A stretch of 56,573 nucleotides of DNA from Gemmatales bacterium. GTDB lineage: Bacteria > Planctomycetota > Planctomycetia > Gemmatales > HRBIN36. Below, in pieces: positions 37,001 to 43,935 of the stretch. The translations under genes and the position numbers were made by a program. The stretch lies in assembly GCA_025055835.1 (NCBI GenBank), contig JANWWR010000126.1, forward strand, positions 1-56,573, written 5' to 3'. How positions within the stretch are numbered: the stretch's first letter is position 1; every line of letters begins with the position of its first letter. The notes below the pieces were generated by a model. The model made no database searches. It saw only the letters and a list, made by a program, of their open reading frames with translations, and was not told the origin of the DNA.

Positions 37001-37256
37001 CACCCGCGATCAGTTGTTCCTGGCCCTGCGTTTGGCGGGCATCGAGCAGCACCTGGCCCGCCACGGTCCCATGCCGATCATCGTGGATGACATCCTCGTC
37101 AATTTTGATGACGAGCGGGCGGCAGCTACCTTGCGGTGTCTGGCCGAGCTTGGCAAAAAGACGCAAGTGCTCATCTTCACCCACCATCGGCACCTGGTCA
37201 AGCTGGCCAAGCAGAACCTGGAGGAAGGGCGGAACCTGTTTTGCTACTCCTTCTGA
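34017..37256 (+). CDS. SMC-like AAA ATPase, YhaN/SbcC-Rad50 type
   Basis: The 1079-residue partner of the upstream nuclease has an N-terminal ABC-type ATPase half with Walker A GPNEAGKST at about 33-41. Long coiled-coil arms occupy about residues 170-940, and the C-terminal half carries the signature-like ELSDGTRDQLFLALRLAGIE and Walker B PMPIIVDDILVNFDDERA. No zinc-hook CxxC is evident in the coil, consistent with YhaN rather than Rad50/SbcC. The ATG follows GGAG of the preceding gene's end. The protein probably loads the nuclease on DNA ends. The stop lies 4 bases from the convergent protease gene. Gene symbol left blank because YhaN and SbcC cannot be separated with certainty. Confidence 0.88.
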   Translation: MRFIRLAYRCYGPFEEKEFDLNNGAKGVHIFYGPNEAGKSTALRGLKCLLFGFSRQAVDDFAFDARHQALEAVICDERNKRLHFVRVRGRSQLREADGKTPLDDDALDRFLHGLTKEQFDMLFGLDHAQLVEGGHEIAAGEGDLGQALFTAGAGFTGLNDLQEELEQKREELYKPQGQKPRINATLAAISETRSLEEQAMLDIDRYKKVEISYRRARKRLKRLKDRRQALQDELDRLTGYESALSHIRRRQRIMSDLAQLPGRDPILDEQQTIDDLRQVLGAIQKALKDQANLRRDSENKKALARELLQQHFQHSDLEKAAELQPNPSVRQKILALAQQYQACRQQEEQARQAVLRYQAELENLEQRLDHLPPMIEVAALRQVYDAVVSRGPLEDRLTEVEAERHKCLQKAETLLNRLAVCFSATLEEAVRLVVPSAATVDRFNQQFRTLTEEQRRLTQEAEEQRQRKSRAEQAIQALETSGPIPTEEALQEARLRRDRLVRRVGRALCEPDQFASRVQASGKEVKTVQKGLIARLRRAVAHCDELVDQLRREADRVAQRERYAQEQREAEKRLEQLQQQLTDLQARQIACQTAWESEWARCGISPKSPVEMLGWLQSHEQLVNLMPDFRSFSHRADQLREEIASCRSRLTALLYPEGTEDSQSLKELILAAQKRIENAERQVKEKEKLEQQREEARRRLAEARQLANSASQKLREWVEEWRSAVEGLGLDQDAPPGLAQQRLEQIDRILGLLREVRDLDQRIADIEHDREEFLKRLNAVLQRLSPETAPATSDTMIREVDALQARLTKARTTETQRSQLAQEEADLTEELQQRAEGRSLDEYCQEVLAHADGLSARLQQLREESRKLNEEILLLGKKVGARAKQLEEWRKASDSAAQQRQQREALLAELTEDVADYLAYTVAQALLRRAVERYRQSNQSTLLDSAGAYFAKLTCDSFCRLEVDDTEDGNRLVAVRSPSQDRDEEFLTVEELSDGTRDQLFLALRLAGIEQHLARHGPMPIIVDDILVNFDDERAAATLRCLAELGKKTQVLIFTHHRHLVKLAKQNLEEGRNLFCYSF

Positions 37257-37260
37257 CCGC

Positions 37261-38268
37261 TCACCGCCGGCCGCTGACCTGGACGCCACGAGGCTCGGCG
37301 AAGGTGATGTGGACCTGAACGATCTGGCCATTGCGGTCCACGACCACGGGCACTTTCGCTCCCGGTTTGCAGTCCCACAGCGCACGTTCCAGGTCGAAGC
37401 GGTTGGCGACGCTGCGGTCGGCCACCTGCACGATGTAATCGCCGGGTCGGATAGCATCTTCCGTTTTCGCAGCAGATGCCAGGCCCGTCACCTTGACCCG
37501 CTGGCGATTCGGACCTTCCGGCTTGACCACCTCCTCTGTGCAGGCCAGACCGTGATCAATGCCTACAACCTGCTTCGCGCTGAGGTGTTCGATGAGAATC
37601 GCTTTGACCGTGTCCGAGGGAATGGCAAAGGCGATCAGTTGCGCGCCGTCCCGCATGGCGACGTTGATGCCGATAAGTTCGCCGTTGATGTTCAACAACG
37701 GGCCGCCGGAACTGCCCGGATTGATGGCGGCGTCGATCTGGATCAGATTGCAGAGCTTGTCGCCGCTGGGCAGCACGATGTCCCGGCCGACGGCACTGAC
37801 GATGCCCCGCGTCACTGTGTTCTTATAACCGTAGGGATTGCCGATGGCGATCACGTCCTCGCCCTGCTCCAGATCGCTGCTGGGACCAAGCGGCATGGCC
37901 TTGAAGGAGGGTCGGCCGCTCAGTTGGAGGATGGCCAGATCGTGTTCCTTGACCTCCCGCACCACGACCGCCTGGACCGCCGTCCCGTCTTCGAAAAACG
38001 CCTGGACTTTGACAGCGTCGGCGATGACGTGGCGGTTCGTGATAGCGTAGCCGCGTTCGTCCACGATCACGGCCGTGCCCAGGGACTCGCCGGGTCTGCC
38101 GAACTGCGACCGCTTCTCGGCTCGCACCGTCAACACGCAGCCACGGGCCTTGCGGACGGCCTCGACAATCGGCGTGTGCCGCTGACTTTCGCCAGCGTCT
38201 CCAAATCCGCCAGGCCACAGGATGACGAGCAGGAAGACAGAGCAAACGATGCGACGGGAGCAAGACAT
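37261..38268 (-). CDS. HtrA/DegP-like trypsin-type serine protease with PDZ domain
   Basis: The product is a 335-residue exported protease. A signal peptide (about 1-25) precedes the trypsin fold with the catalytic triad visible: histidine in ITNRHVIA, aspartate in KEHDLAIL and serine in PGSSGGPL. A C-terminal segment (about 240-330) with IRPGDYIVQVADRSVANRFDLERAL is a PDZ-like domain. HtrA proteins degrade or refold damaged envelope proteins. The ATG has AGGATGAGG upstream. It is shorter than DegP and has one PDZ, closer to DegS/HtrB forms, but with a signal peptide instead of a retained anchor. It ends 4 bases from the convergent yhaN-like gene. Confidence 0.9.
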   Translation of the reverse strand: MSCSRRIVCSVFLLVILWPGGFGDAGESQRHTPIVEAVRKARGCVLTVRAEKRSQFGRPGESLGTAVIVDERGYAITNRHVIADAVKVQAFFEDGTAVQAVVVREVKEHDLAILQLSGRPSFKAMPLGPSSDLEQGEDVIAIGNPYGYKNTVTRGIVSAVGRDIVLPSGDKLCNLIQIDAAINPGSSGGPLLNINGELIGINVAMRDGAQLIAFAIPSDTVKAILIEHLSAKQVVGIDHGLACTEEVVKPEGPNRQRVKVTGLASAAKTEDAIRPGDYIVQVADRSVANRFDLERALWDCKPGAKVPVVVDRNGQIVQVHITFAEPRGVQVSGRR

Positions 38269-38566
38269 GGGACCTCATCCTTTCGGCAACCCGACTACCT
38301 CCGCAGTTCGCGGAGGCTCGTGGCTTTCCGTCCCCGCCTCGCGACGGGTTTGGCGTTTCGAGTCCGAGGCAGCAGTTGCTCGCCCCAGGACAGGATGTCC
38401 GATAATTCGATGCAAAACTAGCACGTCAATCGCCGATGTCCAGCGCCACGGCGATATTTCTTTTCGGGTGGACTTTGCTCCGAAATGAACCATTTCGCCG
38501 CGAGCAAGATTTCACGGCCTGACGAAAAGCAGAAATGCCGACGAGGCAAACCCCGCCCTTTGCAGG
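38269..38566. other. Intergenic region upstream of the protease gene
   Basis: This stretch of 298 bases separates the large kinase gene from the protease, both on the minus strand. It holds a perfect 7-base inverted repeat CCTCCGC-5-GCGGAGG at 38298-38316, about 30 bases before the protease start, without a following T run. On the minus strand TTGACG (38429-38424), N16, AATTAT (38407-38402) is a candidate promoter for the protease. No gene is supported here. Confidence 0.35.
38402..38429 (-). promoter_or_regulatory. Candidate promoter for the HtrA-like protease
   Basis: On the minus strand TTGACG (5/6) is followed after 16 bases by AATTAT (4/6), about 135 bases before the protease ATG. The GATAATTCGA sequence here also occurs within the tandem repeat at 32681-32690 beside the nuclease promoter, which may or may not be meaningful. 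Confidence 0.3.
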
Positions 38567-41437
38567 CTATTCCGGGACCACGTACGTCCCGGCCAGATAA
38601 TCATGCACGGAGCGACTGGGGTAATTCAGGGTCAAAGCCCCATAAACGAGCAGCAGAGCGACGACGATGCCCCATCCGGTGATCCACGATTTTTCCAGCC
38701 AACCATGAGGTCTTTCCGGGTCCATCAACATCGGCATCCAGAGGCTGAGCAGGAGAACGAGCACGATGGGTCCCCAGACGATCAACGAGCGCAGCCCGCA
38801 GCGCCAGACGGAGGCGGGTCGGCCTCGGGAATCGACCAGGGCTAACCCCATCATTCCGAAGCTGAGTCCGCCACGAAAGATCATGCTCCAGACGATCCAG
38901 CCAGCGACGATGATCAGCGTGGCAAGGATCGTCAACAGGGCGATGCGGGGATAGGGATCGCCTTCTTCAGCGACGCTGATGATACCCAGGCCGAAACCGA
39001 ACATGAGCACCAGCGAAGGAATGACGCCGGACGCCAGGATGGCCAACTGACCCATGCGGAGCGTCGCATCCACTTCAGAGGGAGCGTCCTGGGTGCGAAG
39101 CAGGTCGTCGTGGATTTCCTCCAGCGAATGATAAGTTGGTTCCTGGACGCCGAGGAGGCGGTCGAGGATGCGTCGGCCGTGCTCTGGCAGAGGTGCCTGG
39201 ATCGGTGATGGCGGGGCGGAGTCGTCCCGCGGTTTGCCTTCCAACGTCAGGACGGCGACGCGCCGCAGCAGTTCCAGGGCTTGCCGCTCCGGCGGCCGGT
39301 CGTCGGGAATCACCCACGGAGACGCCACGTCGGCGGCGGGCCAGTCAGCGATCTGGACCCGGCCATCCCGGCTAATCCAGACGTGATCAAGTCGCAGCGG
39401 CTGGGGAAACGTGCCGTCATGAAGCGATTCCAGAAGCTCATCGGAAAGCTGCTGAAGGATGGACCGCACTTCGCTCCAGGGCAGGCGGCCCTCGCTGGCG
39501 ATGAGATCGGGAAGCGGACAACCCTGGGGGGCGAGAAACGCATCCCATCGCCGTTTGGGGATGGTACCGGAAGCCACCCAGCGCGGCCGCGTGGTGCGGC
39601 TGATTTCCCGCCGCTTTGGCTCCAACGGCGGGGCATCCTCGGGGCGGACAAGGATTGCCACCTTGCGATCCAGACTCGAATCCTCGCCCAGCAGCAGCGT
39701 CGTCGTGGGCGACAGCCGGACGCCGCCTCGGATGCTGAATCCGCCGATGGTCGAGGGAAAATCATCCAGTTGGCTGCTTCCCTCGCCGAGCAACTGCCGA
39801 GTGCGCTTCAGGTAGAGAAACCAGCCCAGGGTGCTGATCGGGGCTGGTCGTCGCTTCAGCCAAGGCAATTGCACGACCCGCGTCCCACTGACCAGTTCGT
39901 GCAGTCCGCGGTAGCCGTTATCCCGGCGCATGGTCGAGGCCAGAACCAGACCGCCACCGACGTAGCCCAACAGCGGAAATAGGTTTTCGTACCACGGTCG
40001 CTCCGCCTCCAGGGCAGGCATCCATCCGACGAAACGAGCCGCGTCCAGGGCCAGTACGATCAGCGAACCGGCTTCGATGATAAACACGAAAGCGACTGTC
40101 CTCAGCAGAATCGCCAGGGGAGAAGCCGGACCTTCGGCGTCTGCATTCGTGACACGCAAGCTCAGAAGCAGCTTGCCCACCGACGCCTGCCAATAGGATT
40201 CCGTCAACCAAAAGTACGACAGATACAGGATCAGCAAAAGCAACTCGGAAACCGGTTCCACGGCCTTCCAGGCATCGGCGACGTTCACCCCCGACAAGGA
40301 CCAGACCAGCACGCCGAGGATTTCCAATCCAACCACGACAAGTTGCAGGGCGAGCAGGTCGATCACCCCCGCTGCGAAGCGGAAGCCGACCGTACGCAGA
40401 CGTGCTTCCGCAGCCAGAAGGCGAACCAGGTCGTCCCGCATCTCGGCGAGCGATTGGTAGCGGCGACGCCGGTCGCGCTGGAGACCCTTGAGGACGATGC
40501 GATCCAAGGCGGCGGGAATGTCCGGTCGCAGCTTCCGCATCGGTACGGGGTCTTCGCTGACGATTTTGGCCAGCGTCGAAGCCGGATCGGAACCGGCGAA
40601 GGGCGGTCGGCCGGTCAGCAGGTAGTAGAGCGTGGCGGCGACGGAGTACACGTCGGTCTGAGCGTCCAGGGGTTCGCCGCGGACCTGTTCCGGCGAGGCG
40701 AAATACGGTGTGCCGATGAAAGTTCCGGACCGAGTCAGGTGCGAAGAGCCTTTCTTGACCAGTGATTTCGCCAGACCAAAGTCGCCGATCTTGACCCGCC
40801 CCTGAGCATCCAGGAAGCAATTGGACGGTTTCACGTCGCGGTGGATGACGTCGAGGCGATGTGCTTCCATGAGGCCGTCAATGACGTCGAGGATCTTGGC
40901 GATGGCGTCCCGCACCGGCAACGGACCTTGCCGTTCGACCAGGTCTCTGAGCGTGTCGCCGGGCATCAGTTCCATGACGATGAACGGCTGATCGCCCTGG
41001 GTCTCGGCGGCATGGACGAAGACGCAGCGGGGGTGGTTGATCGCGGAGGCCAGGCGTCCTTCCTGGCGGAAGCGTTCGGCGGTGGTCGGCGACGCGGCGA
41101 ATTCCGGAGCGATGAGCTTCAGGGCGACGTGTCGGCCTGTCTGGCAATCCTCGGCTTCGTACACCGTGCCCATGCCGCCGCGGCCCAGAGCGCGGAGCAA
41201 TTGGAAATTGCCGACCTTCGTCGGGGGAGCCGACTGAAAGCCTGCCTGCTGCGTAGTACCCGGGACTGCGGGCAGCGTCGGCGCTTCAGCATCGACGGGA
41301 GTTTGCGGAAGCCCAACAATACTGGTCTTGTCGCTCAGCGGCTTGCCGCAGAAGGGGCAGAACGCGGCATCGGCAATCGGCAGGCTGCGATTGCACGAGG
41401 GACAAACGGATTGAAGGGGTCCAGCGGTTTCGTTCAT
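38567..41437 (-). CDS. Ser/Thr kinase - RDD - pseudokinase - RDD membrane protein
   Basis: This is a 956-residue protein. The N-terminus has a zinc ribbon (CPSC...CPFC, residues 12-30). A complete Hanks kinase follows (about 77-342) with GRGGMG at 85-90, VALK with K107, HRDVKPSN with D201 and DFG at 219-221. Next is a membrane RDD domain (about 350-525) ending GLHELVSGTRVV. Residues of about 562-785 look like a second kinase fold that has lost its catalytic residues: VAIL where VAIK is expected (L596), no HRD motif, and ADW for DFG near 697-699. A second RDD-type membrane domain follows (about 795-956), ending VHDYLAGTYVV. It is likely a sensor with two membrane blocks and a regulatory pseudokinase. 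The start ATG lacks a strong ribosome-binding site. Confidence 0.88.
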   Translation of the reverse strand: MNETAGPLQSVCPSCNRSLPIADAAFCPFCGKPLSDKTSIVGLPQTPVDAEAPTLPAVPGTTQQAGFQSAPPTKVGNFQLLRALGRGGMGTVYEAEDCQTGRHVALKLIAPEFAASPTTAERFRQEGRLASAINHPRCVFVHAAETQGDQPFIVMELMPGDTLRDLVERQGPLPVRDAIAKILDVIDGLMEAHRLDVIHRDVKPSNCFLDAQGRVKIGDFGLAKSLVKKGSSHLTRSGTFIGTPYFASPEQVRGEPLDAQTDVYSVAATLYYLLTGRPPFAGSDPASTLAKIVSEDPVPMRKLRPDIPAALDRIVLKGLQRDRRRRYQSLAEMRDDLVRLLAAEARLRTVGFRFAAGVIDLLALQLVVVGLEILGVLVWSLSGVNVADAWKAVEPVSELLLLILYLSYFWLTESYWQASVGKLLLSLRVTNADAEGPASPLAILLRTVAFVFIIEAGSLIVLALDAARFVGWMPALEAERPWYENLFPLLGYVGGGLVLASTMRRDNGYRGLHELVSGTRVVQLPWLKRRPAPISTLGWFLYLKRTRQLLGEGSSQLDDFPSTIGGFSIRGGVRLSPTTTLLLGEDSSLDRKVAILVRPEDAPPLEPKRREISRTTRPRWVASGTIPKRRWDAFLAPQGCPLPDLIASEGRLPWSEVRSILQQLSDELLESLHDGTFPQPLRLDHVWISRDGRVQIADWPAADVASPWVIPDDRPPERQALELLRRVAVLTLEGKPRDDSAPPSPIQAPLPEHGRRILDRLLGVQEPTYHSLEEIHDDLLRTQDAPSEVDATLRMGQLAILASGVIPSLVLMFGFGLGIISVAEEGDPYPRIALLTILATLIIVAGWIVWSMIFRGGLSFGMMGLALVDSRGRPASVWRCGLRSLIVWGPIVLVLLLSLWMPMLMDPERPHGWLEKSWITGWGIVVALLLVYGALTLNYPSRSVHDYLAGTYVVPE

Positions 41438-41536
41438 GGGGACGACTGCGGTCCTCGATGCACGCTCAAAATCGTCTGTCCACCCTTCATTCGTAATCGC
41501 CGTGCGACCATTTCCCCAGGCGCTTCGGACATGCCG

Positions 41537-42724
41537 TCAAGAAATCACTCCCAGTTCCCGACCGACGGCGATAAACGCCTCAGCAGCGCGATCCAGATGC
41601 TCTCGGGTGTGAGCGGCGGACAACTGGATGCGGATGCGGGCCTGTCCCTGTGGCACCACGGGGTAGCTGAAGCCAATCACATAGATGCCGCGTTCCAACA
41701 TCCGATCCGCCATGCGGGCAGCCAAAGTCGCTTCGCCAAGCATCAAGGCAAGGATTGGATGACGGCCCGGCTTCAGCGTGAACCCGGCCCGCGTCAAGCG
41801 TTCCCGCAAATAGGCCGCGTTGTCGTGCAGACGATGGCGCAACTCGCCGCTGCCTCCCGCCAATTCGAGAGCTTTGAGGGCCGCGTGGCAGACGAACGGC
41901 GGCAGCGAGTTCGAGAACAGATACGGCCGGGAGCGGTTTCGCAGCAGCTCGACCACTTCCCTGGGACCGCAGGTGAAGCCGCCGACGGCCCCGCCCAGCG
42001 TCTTGCCCAGAGTGCTGGTGATGATGTCCACGCGGTCCAGGACGCCAAGCTCCTCCGGGGTGCCGCGTCCCGTCGGGCCAAGGATGCCCGTCGCATGGCT
42101 GTCATCCACCACGACCAGCGCGTCATATTTGTCAGCCAGATCGCAAATCTCCGGCAGGCGCGCCAGGTCGCCATCCATCGAAAACACGCCGTCGGTCACG
42201 ATCAGGCGGAAGCGGGCCGATTGTGTCTCCTTCAATCCAGCTTCCAGGTCGGCCATGTCCGAATGCTTGAAACGCCGCCGCTGCGCTTTGCACAGCCGAA
42301 TACCGTCAATGATGCTGGCATGATTCAATTCGTCGCTGAGCACCGCGTCCTGATCGGTCAAGAGCGTCTCGAACAATCCGCCGTTGGCATCGAAGCACGA
42401 GGTGTACAGGATGGCGTCATCCTTGTTCAGGAAGCGGGCCAGGGCCGTTTCCAGTTCCTTATGCACTGTCTGGGTGCCACAGATGAAGCGCACCGAGGAC
42501 AGACCGTAGCCGTAGCGTTTCAGTCCTTCGTGGGCGGCAGCAACGACCTCGGGATGATTGGCCAGGCCAAGATAGTTGTTGGCGCAGAAGTTCAGCACTT
42601 TGCGGCCATGGACAACGATCTCAGCCCCTTGCGGACTTTCGAGTACCCGCTCGTTCTTGTACAAACCGCTCGCTCGGATGGAATCCAGCGTTTCCCGCAA
42701 ATGCTGAAGGAATCGTTCGCTCAT
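41537..42724 (-). CDS. kbl: Glycine C-acetyltransferase (2-amino-3-ketobutyrate CoA ligase)
   Basis: Kbl cleaves 2-amino-3-ketobutyrate with CoA to glycine and acetyl-CoA, the second step of threonine breakdown after Tdh. It is a fold-type I PLP enzyme of the alpha-oxoamine synthase family, 395 residues. The PLP lysine is in [24 protein letters not shown] and the N-terminal [16 protein letters not shown] are typical of Kbl rather than BioF or SPT. The ATG has a strong GGGAGGAG just upstream. It lies 50 bases downstream of tdh on the same strand, and the pair forms the tdh-kbl operon. Confidence 0.95.
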   Translation of the reverse strand: MSERFLQHLRETLDSIRASGLYKNERVLESPQGAEIVVHGRKVLNFCANNYLGLANHPEVVAAAHEGLKRYGYGLSSVRFICGTQTVHKELETALARFLNKDDAILYTSCFDANGGLFETLLTDQDAVLSDELNHASIIDGIRLCKAQRRRFKHSDMADLEAGLKETQSARFRLIVTDGVFSMDGDLARLPEICDLADKYDALVVVDDSHATGILGPTGRGTPEELGVLDRVDIITSTLGKTLGGAVGGFTCGPREVVELLRNRSRPYLFSNSLPPFVCHAALKALELAGGSGELRHRLHDNAAYLRERLTRAGFTLKPGRHPILALMLGEATLAARMADRMLERGIYVIGFSYPVVPQGQARIRIQLSAAHTREHLDRAAEAFIAVGRELGVIS

Positions 42725-42774
42725 GTCTCCTCCCGCCGATGTGGCTGGAGCATCGCCTGACTATTGGGCCGCAC

Positions 42775-43797
42775 TCACGGAATCAGGACCACCTTGCCGC
42801 ATTGACCGCTGTGGATCAACTCGAAGCCGGTCCTGAATTCCTCCAGCGGCAGCGTGTGGGTCACGACAGGACGAATATCCAACCCCGCCTGAAACAAGCC
42901 ACCGAGGCGATACCAGGTGTCGAAGATGCGTCGGCCGGTGATTCCGTAGATGCGCAATCCTTTGAAAATGATCTCGTTGGCCAGGTCGAGAGGCACTTCC
43001 CGATTCGGGATGCCGAACAAGGCCACTCGACCGGCGTTTTTTACGCAGCGGAAGCACAGATGGACCGCCGAGGGATGCCCGGACATCTCGAAGGCATCGT
43101 CCACGCCTTCGCCGTCGGTCAAGTCGAGAATCCGTCCGGGGACGTCAGCCTGGGCCGGCAACGCCGCGGTCGCTCCAACTTTGCGGGCCAGCTCGAGGCG
43201 ATATTCGCTGACGTCGGTGGCCACGATCAAGGCTGCTCCCGCGGTGCGGGCCACGGCAATGGCGAACAGCCCCGTCGGACCGCAGCCCGTGACCAGCACC
43301 GTATGGCCGGTGACGTCTTCGGTCAGGACGGTATGCACCGAGTTGCCCAACGGCTCCTGAAGGCACGCCAATTCCGGCGGGATTTCCGGCGAGGTCCGCC
43401 AGCAGACTTTTTCCGGCAGGCTGACGTACTCGGCAAACGACCCATCGCGGTCGATGCCCAGGATCGTGTAGTTCTTGCAGACGTGGGCGTTTCCAGTGCG
43501 ACACTGGAAGCATTTGCCGCAGGTGACATGCGACTCCGCGGCGATCAGATCGCCGACCTTGAACGCTGTCACGCTCCGCCCCGTCTCTACGATCTCGCCA
43601 TACATCTCGTGGCCGAGGATTCGCGGCGGCCGGATGCGGCTCCGGGCCCAGTCATCCCATTGGTAGATATGGCTGTCGGTGCCGCACAGGGAAGTCGCTT
43701 TGACCCGGATGACCACCTCATCCGCCGCCGGGGTGGGATCGGGAACGGATCGCAATTCGAGTCCCGGCCCGGCGGCTGCCTTCATCACGGCCTTCAT
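42775..43797 (-). CDS. tdh: L-threonine 3-dehydrogenase
   Basis: Tdh oxidises threonine with NAD+ to 2-amino-3-ketobutyrate, the substrate of Kbl. The 340-residue zinc-dependent medium-chain dehydrogenase has the catalytic zinc cysteine in SLCGTDSHIYQWD, GHEMYGEIVE, the structural zinc cysteines in CGKCFQCRTGNAHVC, and the nucleotide-binding loop VTGCGPTGLFAIAV. Length fits the family exactly from the ATG at 43797 (GGGAG about 12 bases upstream). The open frame continues to 44361, but that is antisense to the GT87 gene and unlike the family. A palindromic -10 candidate lies 45 bases upstream. Confidence 0.96.
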   Translation of the reverse strand: MKAVMKAAAGPGLELRSVPDPTPAADEVVIRVKATSLCGTDSHIYQWDDWARSRIRPPRILGHEMYGEIVETGRSVTAFKVGDLIAAESHVTCGKCFQCRTGNAHVCKNYTILGIDRDGSFAEYVSLPEKVCWRTSPEIPPELACLQEPLGNSVHTVLTEDVTGHTVLVTGCGPTGLFAIAVARTAGAALIVATDVSEYRLELARKVGATAALPAQADVPGRILDLTDGEGVDDAFEMSGHPSAVHLCFRCVKNAGRVALFGIPNREVPLDLANEIIFKGLRIYGITGRRIFDTWYRLGGLFQAGLDIRPVVTHTLPLEEFRTGFELIHSGQCGKVVLIP

Positions 43798-43842
43798 ATG
43801 CAGTGCATCTCCCGGCCCGAGGGTAGGACAGACAAGGATGGC

Positions 43843-43848
43843 ATTATA
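43843..43848 (-). promoter_or_regulatory. Candidate -10 element for tdh, inside a small palindrome
   Basis: On the minus strand TATAAT lies within GGCATATAATGCC, a 13-base sequence with GGCAT/ATGCC arms, 45 bases before the tdh ATG. No good -35 is found. The arms could be a repressor site. Confidence 0.35.
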
Positions 43849-43886
43849 TGCCTGACCCCCCTTGTGATCGGCCGATGCAAGTGATC

Positions 43887-43916
43887 TTGGCAGATTCCGC
43901 CTCGATGTGCCATACT
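43887..43916 (+). promoter_or_regulatory. Candidate promoter for the GT87 gene
   Basis: TTGGCA (5/6) at 43887-43892 is followed after 18 bases by CATACT (4/6) at 43911-43916, with TGC directly before the -10 as in extended -10 promoters. Transcription would start about 12 bases before the first ATG. Confidence 0.4.
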
Positions 43917-43935
43917 CCCGGCGCGAAAGGCAAGG

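Noticed and set aside
38298-38316. Terminator after the large kinase gene
   Set aside because: The inverted repeat has no T tract on either side and is 250 bases from the kinase stop, so it was only noted as a structure upstream of the protease.
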